Assembly (NCBI GenBank): GCA_000436735.1
Contig: FR887066.1
Coordinates: forward strand, 1 to 20,395
Source of the DNA: Firmicutes bacterium CAG:170
GTDB lineage: Bacteria; Bacillota; Clostridia; Oscillospirales; Oscillospiraceae
Length of the DNA: 20,395 nucleotides
Direction of reading: 5' to 3'
Made by a program: the position numbers and the translations under genes. Shown piece after piece: positions 7,079-13,610 of this stretch. The notes below the pieces were generated by a model that saw only the letters and a program-made list of their open reading frames with translations, was not told where the DNA came from and did no database searches. Each line of letters starts with the position of its first letter. The first letter of the stretch is position 1.

Positions 7079-7921
7079 ATGGAAAACACCTTTTTACCCG
7101 GTACTGTCCGGGAGCGCATTGCCGATCTAATGAAATACCATAAAGTATCCCAGACAGACCTTGCGCTGAAAATCGGCTGCGGAGACAGCTTGCTCAGCCG
7201 GTTTCTGACCGGAAAGACGGACAAGCTCGGAGACGAAAATATTATCCGTATTGCCAAGGCTTTTAATGTCTCCACCGACTTTCTTCTGGGCATAACCAAT
7301 GTCCCCGATAAAAAGAATTACGCCATTGATGAACTGGGATTATCTGCACAGGCGGCGAGGAACCTCTACACCGGAAAAGCAAATTCTCAGGTGGTTAATT
7401 ATCTGCTGGAAAGTCCCCGTTTCCTTGAACTGACCTACATATTGGAGCAGTATTTTAACGATACGGTTGCCGCCGGGTATGCTGCGCAGAACCAGTTATA
7501 TACAACTATCAGCAGCCTGACACGGAAAACGGTAAAAACGGAAGCTGGCGCACAGGCCGCAAGGGACATTGCGCATCTGAGAACATCAGTTTATCAAGCT
7601 GACCTTGCCACCATTGAAAATCAGTTTATGCTGGCGGTCAAGGAAGTGAAAAAGGAAATCGGCAATGACTTTGCCGCCATGCAGTCGATGACCGCAGAGC
7701 AAGCTAAAAGAATGTTTACAGAGGTTGCAAAAGGGCAGGATATGACAAATCCAACCCTTACACCGGAGCAGGTATCTGATCTGATTATCGGCAGTGTGGC
7801 TGGCTTGGATGGTGTCAATCAGGATGCGTTGAATACGCTTGGACAGGCGTTGACTGGCTTTTTCCAGACCACCTTAGAGCAAGCGCCATCACAGGAGAAG
7901 GACGATGAAGAAACAGGATAA
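7079..7921 (+). CDS. XRE-family regulator with long C-terminal domain
   Basis: This 280-residue protein has an N-terminal HTH_XRE domain (about 8-70). KVSQTDLALKIGCGDSLLSRFLTGKT carries the two DNA-contacting helices, and FNVSTDFLLG closes the domain. The remaining 200 residues are helical and unlike a peptidase or known ligand domain; a Met/Gln-rich stretch and an acidic tail end it. AGGGGG lies 9 nt before the ATG. The gene starts 3 nt after the previous stop and overlaps the sigma-like gene by 17 nt. It probably controls the switch between the resident state and excision or transfer, perhaps from the divergent region around 6640-6860. That role is inferred from position. Confidence 0.85.
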   Translation: MENTFLPGTVRERIADLMKYHKVSQTDLALKIGCGDSLLSRFLTGKTDKLGDENIIRIAKAFNVSTDFLLGITNVPDKKNYAIDELGLSAQAARNLYTGKANSQVVNYLLESPRFLELTYILEQYFNDTVAAGYAAQNQLYTTISSLTRKTVKTEAGAQAARDIAHLRTSVYQADLATIENQFMLAVKEVKKEIGNDFAAMQSMTAEQAKRMFTEVAKGQDMTNPTLTPEQVSDLIIGSVAGLDGVNQDALNTLGQALTGFFQTTLEQAPSQEKDDEETG

Positions 7922-8567
7922 TGAGCGGCTCTGTGCGCTGGCGCAGAAAGGGGACACAGAGGCTCGTGACCTTCTTCTGAAAAACAATCTGGGTTTCATC
8001 CGCAAAACCGCCAATGAGATTTATTTGAAATCCAATCTGGCAGAGAGCGATCTCAGTACAGAAACCAGCGATCTGGAACAGGAAGGCTGCCTCGGTCTGC
8101 TGACCGCCATCCCCCTCTTTGACAGCAGCAAGGGCATCAAGTTTCTGACCTATGCTGCACCATTCATCCGCAATGCCATGACTGATCTGATACGGGATGT
8201 TTTCTCCCAATATGAGCAGAGAATGACCAGCACCACAGACGGACTTGCCTTGCAGAAAATCCGACTGGATGAAATCGTTCCCGGTGAGGAACGGCTGTTG
8301 CGCATTGAAGCCATTGCTGATCCGACCGTCAAATCTCCGGAACAGATTTATGTGGATAAAGAAACCATGCGTGAGCTGTACGAAGGTTTGGGCAGACTTT
8401 CCGAGCGTGAGCAAGCCTATCTTCTGTACCGTTACGGATTTACGGACGATGTGGAGCATACATTGATTGGCAGTGCGATTCATTTCAATCTGCGGGAGAG
8501 CCGTGCAAAGACATTGGAAGATACTGCAATGGATAACCTCTGGCTGGAGCTGCCGTGGTGGTTTTAG
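7905..8567 (+). CDS. Sigma-70-like factor of the element
   Basis: This 220-residue protein has sigma region 2 at about 56-97: DLEQEGCLGLLTAIPLFD, then KGIKFLTYA and FIRNAMTDLIR, the core-binding and -10 motifs. A region 4-like HTH lies at about 164-215 (RLSEREQAYLLYRYGF, HTLIGSAIHF, ESRAKTLEDTAMDNL). Region 3 is essentially absent, so it resembles small sigma factors carried by mobile elements. AGGAGAAGGA precedes the ATG, which overlaps the XRE gene. It should redirect RNA polymerase to element promoters or act as a positive regulator; no target promoter could be assigned from the sequence. Confidence 0.85.
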   Translation: MKKQDNERLCALAQKGDTEARDLLLKNNLGFIRKTANEIYLKSNLAESDLSTETSDLEQEGCLGLLTAIPLFDSSKGIKFLTYAAPFIRNAMTDLIRDVFSQYEQRMTSTTDGLALQKIRLDEIVPGEERLLRIEAIADPTVKSPEQIYVDKETMRELYEGLGRLSEREQAYLLYRYGFTDDVEHTLIGSAIHFNLRESRAKTLEDTAMDNLWLELPWWF

Positions 8568-8776
8568 TGTGTCGCTGCGGCGGGACGAGGGCTGTATATA
8601 CCTCTGCTTCCTTCTCCGGCCAGTCGGCTTTTGCTTCTCAAAAATCCTGCGATTGTGTCACCTTGGTGTCACAAAATCCGCCTGCCCTACTGCCGCTGAA
8701 AAGTGTCTGCCAACCGCTATCTGCCCGTACAGCAGATGGCGAAGCCAGCCCCTTTCCAGCGTCAGCCGGAAGCAAA

Positions 8777-8815
8777 GGTATAACACACTAGACTTTCCTG
8801 CGGAAAATCGTGTGC
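8777..8815 (-). other. MobV-type origin of transfer (oriT)
   Basis: On the minus strand the sequence reads GCACACGATTTTCC, a 3-nt loop, GGAAAGTC, then TAGTGTGTTATACC. The last block matches the pMV158 oriT nick region, known to be cut as TAGTGTG/TTA. The flanking inverted repeat (CACAC, GATTTTCC/GGAAAGTC, GTGTG) is also arranged as in that family. The cut would lie between 8784 and 8783 on the minus strand, and the leading DNA would run leftward through the regulators, primase, relaxase and recombinase, with the cargo last. The match is from memory of the pMV158 site, not an alignment. Confidence 0.78.
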
Positions 8816-8884
8816 CAACAGGGATGCTCGCGCCCCTATTGGAAACCCAGCGTCAAAGGGGATTATCCCCTCTGAACTCCCCAT

Positions 8885-8946
8885 ATTTTCTTCGCAGTGT
8901 GTACCCAAACTGTAAAAATGCAGTTTGGAACATCTGCGAAGAAAAT
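8885..8946. repeat. Nested double inverted repeat
   Basis: A perfect 13-bp outer pair, ATTTTCTTCGCAG (8885-8897) with its complement (8934-8946), encloses a perfect 8-bp inner pair, CCAAACTG (8905-8912) with CAGTTTGG (8921-8928). It lies between oriT and the cargo terminator. It could be part of the transfer or replication origin, or a structured RNA end; no typical T-run follows it. Confidence 0.7.
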
Positions 8947-8948
8947 AG

Positions 8949-9003
8949 AAAACCCACTGCAACTTTCGTCCGGTATCGGAAATGAAAATTGCAGTGGGTT
9001 TTT
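8949..9003 (-). terminator. Terminator of the ABC operon
   Basis: A perfect 14-bp inverted repeat, AAAACCCACTGCAA (8949-8962) with its complement (8989-9002), starts 4 bp beyond the stop of the second ABC gene. The arms carry the A- and T-runs, so it can work in both directions. Confidence 0.75.
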
Positions 9004-9006
9004 ACT

Positions 9007-10929
9007 TTATTCCAGCTCAAATGTGCCGGTATAAAGCTGATAATAGGTTCCCTTTTCAGCAATCAGCTTTTCGTGATTGCCCCGTTCGATGATGTGTCCA
9101 TGGTCAAGCACCATGATCACATCCGAGTTCTGTACCGTGGACAGGCGGTGGGCGATGACAAACACCGTCCGTCCCTTCATCAGTTTGTCCATACCTCCCT
9201 GTACCAATGCTTCGGTCCGGGTGTCAATGGAGGAAGTTGCCTCGTCCAGAATCATCACCGGCGGATCAGATACCGCAGCACGGGCAATGGAGATAAGCTG
9301 CCGCTGCCCCTGACTAAGACCGCTGCCGTCACCTTTCAGGACCGTATTGTATCCCTGCGGCAGCATACGAATAAAGCCGTCCGCATTTGCCAGCTTTGCA
9401 GCCGCGATACATTCCTCATCGGTGGCATCCGGGTTTCCGTAGCGCAGGTTTTCCATCACCGTTCCGGTAAAGAGGTTCACCTCCTGCAAGACAATGCCCA
9501 GGCTGCGGCGCAGGTCGGCTTTCCTGATTTTATTGATGTTGATGCCATCATAGCGGATCTTTCCGTCGTCAATGTCGTAAAAACGGTTGATCAGATTGGT
9601 AATGGTCGTCTTGCCTGCGCCCGTTGCACCAACAAAGGCAATCTTCTGTCCCGGCTCCGCATAAAGGGAAATGTCATGCAGAACGGTCTTGTCCGGCGTA
9701 TAGCCAAAATCCACATGGTCAAATACAACGCGCCCTTCCAGCTTGGTATAGGTCAGCGTTCCATCGTGATGCGGATGCTTCCACGCCCACATTCCGGTAT
9801 GCTTTTCCGTTTCCCGCAGCTCGCCGTTTGCTTCCTCGACATTCACCAGCGTTACATAGCCTTCGTCTGTTTCCGGCTGCTCATCCATGAATGCAAAGAT
9901 GCGCGAGGCGCCTGCCAGCGCTGTGACAATGGAGTTGAACTGATTGGAAATCTGAGAGATCGGGTTGTTAAAATTGCGGGAAAGCGTCAGGAAAGAAGCG
10001 ATTGCGCCAAGTGTCAGCGCTCCTGTTCCCTGCAAACCGATGTTGGTGAAGCCGGAAATCGCCATATAGCCGCCCAATATCGCAATAATGACATACTGCA
10101 CATAGCCCAGTGCATTCATCATGGGCATTATGGAATTGGCGTAGCCGTTGGCACTGGTGGCGGCAGATGCCCACGCCCGGTTCTTTTCGGCAAGTTCCTT
10201 TTTTGCGGTTTCCTCATGGCAGAAAACCTTAATGACCTTCTGCCCGTTTACCATTTCCTCCACATAACCGTTGACATCGGCAAGCGTTTTCTGCTGCATC
10301 ATGAAGAAAACACCAATCTTCCCGGTGACCATCTTGACGAGCTGCAAAATCAGAAGCATGACCAGCACGGCAACCAGCGTCAGATAAAAGCTGACATAGA
10401 GCATACAGACAAATACCGCCACGATGGTAAAGACCGAGGAAATAAGCTGCGCCATAGACTGTGCGATCATCTGGCGGAGGGTATCGGTGTCGTTGGTATA
10501 AAGGCTCATAATATCGCCGTGGGTGCGGGTATCAAAGGCACGTATGGGGAGGCGCTGCATTTTTTCAAACATTTCGTCCCGAATCTTTTTCAGCGTTCCC
10601 TGCGCGATGGTTACCATGACACGGTTATAAAAAAGCGTGGCAAGAACACCGATCAGATAGATTGCGCCGATCACGACCAGCACCTTCAAAAGCTGTGTGA
10701 ATACCGGGGCAGAGCTTGTGAGCAGGGGTGCGATATAATCGTCGATCAGCGATTGCAGGAACAGCGCCGAAGCAGCGGACGCAATGGCGCTGAGCAAAAT
10801 ACAGATCACCACAAAAATGAGCTGTCCCTTATAGTCCTTCATATAGGAAAGCAGCCGCCGCAGTGTCTTGGTGTCAAATTGCTGCTTCTGCATCATATCT
10901 CCCGAAACCGGTCCGTTTTTCTTATTCAT
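9007..10929 (-). CDS. ABC half-exporter, catalytically complete subunit
   Basis: This 640-residue half-transporter has six membrane helices in the first 320 residues and a C-terminal nucleotide-binding domain. Walker A is GATGAGKTT (434-442), Walker B VMILDE keeps the catalytic Glu563, and the switch His is in IAHRLS (594). Its signature is altered to LSQGQ (538-542). An extra linker of about 45 residues (355-400) precedes the ATPase domain. I chose the ATG at 10929, with AAGGAG 10 nt upstream; it overlaps the first ABC gene by 8 nt, so the two are translated together and should form a heterodimer of the BmrCD or TM287/288 type. The substrate is unknown; a MarR partner suggests drugs or toxic compounds. 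Confidence 0.92.
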   Translation of the reverse strand: MNKKNGPVSGDMMQKQQFDTKTLRRLLSYMKDYKGQLIFVVICILLSAIASAASALFLQSLIDDYIAPLLTSSAPVFTQLLKVLVVIGAIYLIGVLATLFYNRVMVTIAQGTLKKIRDEMFEKMQRLPIRAFDTRTHGDIMSLYTNDTDTLRQMIAQSMAQLISSVFTIVAVFVCMLYVSFYLTLVAVLVMLLILQLVKMVTGKIGVFFMMQQKTLADVNGYVEEMVNGQKVIKVFCHEETAKKELAEKNRAWASAATSANGYANSIMPMMNALGYVQYVIIAILGGYMAISGFTNIGLQGTGALTLGAIASFLTLSRNFNNPISQISNQFNSIVTALAGASRIFAFMDEQPETDEGYVTLVNVEEANGELRETEKHTGMWAWKHPHHDGTLTYTKLEGRVVFDHVDFGYTPDKTVLHDISLYAEPGQKIAFVGATGAGKTTITNLINRFYDIDDGKIRYDGININKIRKADLRRSLGIVLQEVNLFTGTVMENLRYGNPDATDEECIAAAKLANADGFIRMLPQGYNTVLKGDGSGLSQGQRQLISIARAAVSDPPVMILDEATSSIDTRTEALVQGGMDKLMKGRTVFVIAHRLSTVQNSDVIMVLDHGHIIERGNHEKLIAEKGTYYQLYTGTFELE

Positions 10930-12673
10930 GATCTCTGTCTCCTTTCTTCTGGGATTCATACACTTCTTTGTAAATATCGCAGGTTTTCAGTAATTCATCA
11001 TGCGTTCCGCACGCTGCGATTTTACCATCGTCCATAACAACGATTCGATCGGCGTGCTGTACGGAGCTGACGCGCTGTGCAATGATGATTTTGGTCGTAT
11101 CCGGGATAAACTCCGCAAAGGATTTTTGGATGGAAGCATCCGTTTTGGTATCAACAGCAGAAGTGGAATCGTCCAGAATCAGAACCTTTGGTTTTTTCAG
11201 CAGAGCGCGGGCGATGCAAAGCCGCTGCTTTTGACCGCCTGACACATTGGTGCCGCCCTGCTCGATATAGGTATCATATTTGTCAGGGAAGCTCTGAATG
11301 AACTCATCCGCACAGGCCAGACGGCAGGCTTCCTCGATTTCTTCATCCGTGGCATTTTCATTGCCCCAACGCAGATTTTCTTTGATTGTGCCGGAGAACA
11401 GTTCGTTCTTTTGCAGCACCATGGCAACGGCATTGCGTAATACGTCCAGATCATATTTACGCACATCCACGCCGCCAAGCAGTAACCGCCCGGAGCTCAC
11501 ATCATAGAGCCGCGGAATCAACTGAACAAGACTGGACTTGGACGAGCCTGTGCTGCCGATGATCCCTACCGTCTGTCCGGACGCAATCGAAAGGTTAATA
11601 TCGTTAAGCACCTTTTTGTCGGCCTTGGTCGAGTAAGCAAAGCTTACCTGCTCAAAGCAAATCGAGCCATCCCTGACTGTCATGACCGGGTCAGTGGGAT
11701 TGTCAATATCCGTTTTTTCCTCCAACACCTCCGCAATGCGGCGGGCAGACGCAAGCGAAATGGTAATCATTGCAAAGACCATAGAAAGCATCATCAGCGC
11801 CATCAAAATCTGTGTTGCATAGGAAAAGAGCGCCGTCAGGTCGCCGGTGGTCATGCCCAATGCAGAGTTATTGCCGCTGGCAACGATCGCTTTTGCACCG
11901 ATCCACGAAATCAGAATCATGCAGGCGTACATGAAAAACTGCATAATGGGCGAGTTAAACGCCAGCAGCCGCTCTCCGGCGGCAAAATCCTCATAGATGC
12001 TCTGAGAAATACCTTTGAACTTCTTGATCTCGTGATCTTCTTGATTAAAGGATTTCACCACGCGGATGCCCCGGACGTTTTCTTGAACAACGTTGTTAAG
12101 CTCATCGTAGGTGTGGAACACCCGGTTGAAAAGCGGCCCAACCTTGCGGATGATCAAAAGGAGCAGCAGCGCCATCACCGGAATGACCGCAAGGAAAATG
12201 AGTGCAATGGTTGTGTTGATGCGGAAAGACACGATCATGGAGAATACCAGCATGACTGGGCCGCGCACCGCCATGCGGATCAGCATTTGATAGGCATTTT
12301 GAATATTGGTTACATCGGTTGTCAGGCGGGTAACGATAGACGCCGTAGAAAACTTGTCAATGTTGGAAAAGGCAAAGGTCTGCACGTTGTCATACATATC
12401 CTGTCTCAGATTTGCAGAAAAGCCAACCGAGGTTTTCGCCGCAATGTGTGCGGAAAGAACGCCTGTCAGTAATTGCAGCGCCGCAAAAATCAGAATGGCA
12501 ACACCAAATTTCCAGACGGCTGTCATGTTCCCCAAGTCGATTCCCTGATCGATCAAATCTGCCATACGGAGCGGGATCAGGATTTCAAAGGCTGCCTCCA
12601 GAATGGAGAGCAGGATTGTGAGAATGGAGCCTCGTTTATATTCCCGCAGGCTCCTCAATAAGGTTTTTATCAT
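10922..12673 (-). CDS. ABC half-exporter, degenerate-site subunit
   Basis: This 583-residue half-transporter has six membrane helices (about 15-310) and an ATPase domain. Walker A is GSTGSSKSS (373-381), with Ser in place of the usual last Gly. The signature is canonical VSGGQ (477-481). Walker B, VLILDD (497-502), has Asp502 where catalytic Glu is expected, and the switch His is replaced by Gln533 (IAQRVS). These losses all fall in one composite ATP site, together with the altered signature of the partner, as in asymmetric heterodimeric exporters. GGAGG lies 6 nt before the ATG. It is the first gene of the cargo operon, behind a MarR operator at 12697-12710. Confidence 0.92.
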   Translation of the reverse strand: MIKTLLRSLREYKRGSILTILLSILEAAFEILIPLRMADLIDQGIDLGNMTAVWKFGVAILIFAALQLLTGVLSAHIAAKTSVGFSANLRQDMYDNVQTFAFSNIDKFSTASIVTRLTTDVTNIQNAYQMLIRMAVRGPVMLVFSMIVSFRINTTIALIFLAVIPVMALLLLLIIRKVGPLFNRVFHTYDELNNVVQENVRGIRVVKSFNQEDHEIKKFKGISQSIYEDFAAGERLLAFNSPIMQFFMYACMILISWIGAKAIVASGNNSALGMTTGDLTALFSYATQILMALMMLSMVFAMITISLASARRIAEVLEEKTDIDNPTDPVMTVRDGSICFEQVSFAYSTKADKKVLNDINLSIASGQTVGIIGSTGSSKSSLVQLIPRLYDVSSGRLLLGGVDVRKYDLDVLRNAVAMVLQKNELFSGTIKENLRWGNENATDEEIEEACRLACADEFIQSFPDKYDTYIEQGGTNVSGGQKQRLCIARALLKKPKVLILDDSTSAVDTKTDASIQKSFAEFIPDTTKIIIAQRVSSVQHADRIVVMDDGKIAACGTHDELLKTCDIYKEVYESQKKGDRDHE

Positions 12674-12696
12674 GGCGATCCTCCTATTTGTTTGTA

Positions 12697-12710
12697 TGTA
12701 GTACGCTACA
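12697..12710. promoter_or_regulatory. MarR operator before ABC operon
   Basis: TGTAGTACGCTACA shares the TGTAG...GCTACA half-sites with the site at 13186-13199 over the MarR gene's own promoter. It lies 24 bp upstream of the first ABC start. I could not place a convincing -10/-35 pair around it. Confidence 0.7.
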
Positions 12711-12724
12711 CTTGTGAGCTATAT

Positions 12725-12749
12725 AAAAGCCGATTGGAAACCGGCTTTT
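12725..12749 (-). terminator. Terminator after the MarR gene
   Basis: AAAAGCCG (12725-12732) pairs with CGGCTTTT (12742-12749) around a 9-nt loop, with T-runs built into the arms. The MarR stop codon (12748-12750) overlaps the stem. It should separate MarR transcripts from the ABC operon. Confidence 0.65.
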
Positions 12750-13164
12750 ACGTCAAATGGTCTGCAACGGTCAGCAGTAACCCCCGCAGCCGCTCACGAT
12801 CCTCCGGGGAAAGGGGCGCTAAAAGCATTTCCTCACTGGCTTGCATATTCTCCTGCATATCTTTGTCGATGGCTTCTGCCTGCGGCGTCAGCTTGACATA
12901 CTTATTGCGCCCATCTTCGCAGGGCCAGCACGTCACATAACCATTCTGTTCCATGCGGGAAACAAGTCCAACAATAGTCGGATGGGCAACGTCCAGAAAG
13001 GTTTCAATTTCTTTCTGGGTTGCCTGCCCGCCCCGGCTTCGCAAATAAACCAGAACTCTGGATTGGGATATGGTCAGATGGTACTGCTTTAACTCCGCGT
13101 CAGCCCTGACCTTCAGCTTATCATTGATGCTCTTGATCAGGTAGCCAACATCATTTTTCAGCAT
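12748..13164 (-). CDS. MarR-family repressor of the ABC cargo
   Basis: This 138-residue winged-helix regulator has the MarR layout: an N-terminal dimerization helix, TISQSRVLVYL, a recognition helix in VAHPTIVGLVSRMEQNGYV, the wing with the conserved Asp-Gly-Arg (DGRNKYVKLT), and a C-terminal dimer helix (MQENMQASEEMLL...). Such proteins repress exporters until a ligand binds. The ATG at 13164 has GAGGTGA about 9 nt upstream; a GTG two codons earlier is possible. Matching palindromes at its own promoter and before the ABC operon support self-repression and control of the exporter. The ligand is unknown. Confidence 0.93.
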   Translation of the reverse strand: MLKNDVGYLIKSINDKLKVRADAELKQYHLTISQSRVLVYLRSRGGQATQKEIETFLDVAHPTIVGLVSRMEQNGYVTCWPCEDGRNKYVKLTPQAEAIDKDMQENMQASEEMLLAPLSPEDRERLRGLLLTVADHLT

Positions 13165-13185
13165 GGGCACTCACCTCTGTTCGCC

Positions 13186-13229
13186 TGTAGCTCGCTACAC
13201 ATAATAACAAAGAATCGCCGCATTGTCAA
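13186..13229 (-). promoter_or_regulatory. MarR gene promoter with overlapping operator
   Basis: A perfect -35 TTGACA (13224-13229) and a -10 TATTAT (13201-13206) lie 17 bp apart on the minus strand. The palindrome TGTAGCTCGCTACA (13186-13199) begins one base after the -10, over the start site, which fits autorepression. Confidence 0.85.
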
Positions 13230-13303
13230 GGCTATTCATTGAAAAGTTACAAACAGAGAAAACCGCCGCATGACCTTAGCCACACAGCGATTTCTCAAAA
13301 GTA

Positions 13304-13610
13304 TTATTTGATCATTCCATAGTATCGTAATGCTTCCATGATAGCTTCTTCCTTTTCGGGCGGGCATTGGGGCTGCTTGACATTCTCCTTCTTTGACAGA
13401 TTATAGTTTTGTCCAACATCCAGCCCGCATTTCCGCTTTACCTGAGAAATATACAGGGAAGATACCTTTAGTCCGCTATGCTCCTGCACGTACTCCTTGA
13501 TCTGCGGATAGGTTGCGCCTTTCTGGAATCCGGACATATCCATATTCTCCAACGAGAACTCCACACGCACTTTTTTCGAGTCGATTTCACCCTTGGAAAG
13601 TAAAACAACC
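13304..13610 (-). other. Element-encoded replacement tail of RlmD
   Basis: This is the coding segment for the last 101 residues of the chimeric RlmD, lying inside the element. It reads VVLLSKGEIDSKKVRVEFSL, then a compact part with GATYPQIKEYV and LKVSSLYISQVKRKCG, ending near EEAIMEALRYYGMIK. Its base composition is lower in GC than the rest of rlmD. Native RlmD ends soon after HIETV, so this part is not needed for the enzyme fold. I recall similar tails at the ends of RlmD and recombinase proteins in gut Firmicutes, which a search should confirm. Confidence 0.8.

Larger units (their letters stand above)
8568..8948. other. Non-coding transfer region between sigma gene and cargo
   Basis: No gene is supported here; the open frames lack ribosome binding sites and family motifs. 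Structure is dense: two GTGTCAC direct repeats near 8655-8672, the oriT at 8777-8815, a palindrome AGGGGATTATCCCCT near 8858-8872, and a nested double hairpin at 8885-8946. The region sits between the end of the rightward regulatory operon and the terminator of the leftward cargo operon. Confidence 0.6.

Noticed and set aside
8467..8985. Plus-strand frames after the sigma-like gene
   Set aside because: They cross oriT and perfect hairpins, have no ribosome binding site and show no protein-like pattern.
8989..11037. A 682-codon plus-strand frame opposite the second ABC gene
   Set aside because: The ABC motifs and ribosome binding sites are on the minus strand; this frame is His/Arg-rich and lacks a start signal.
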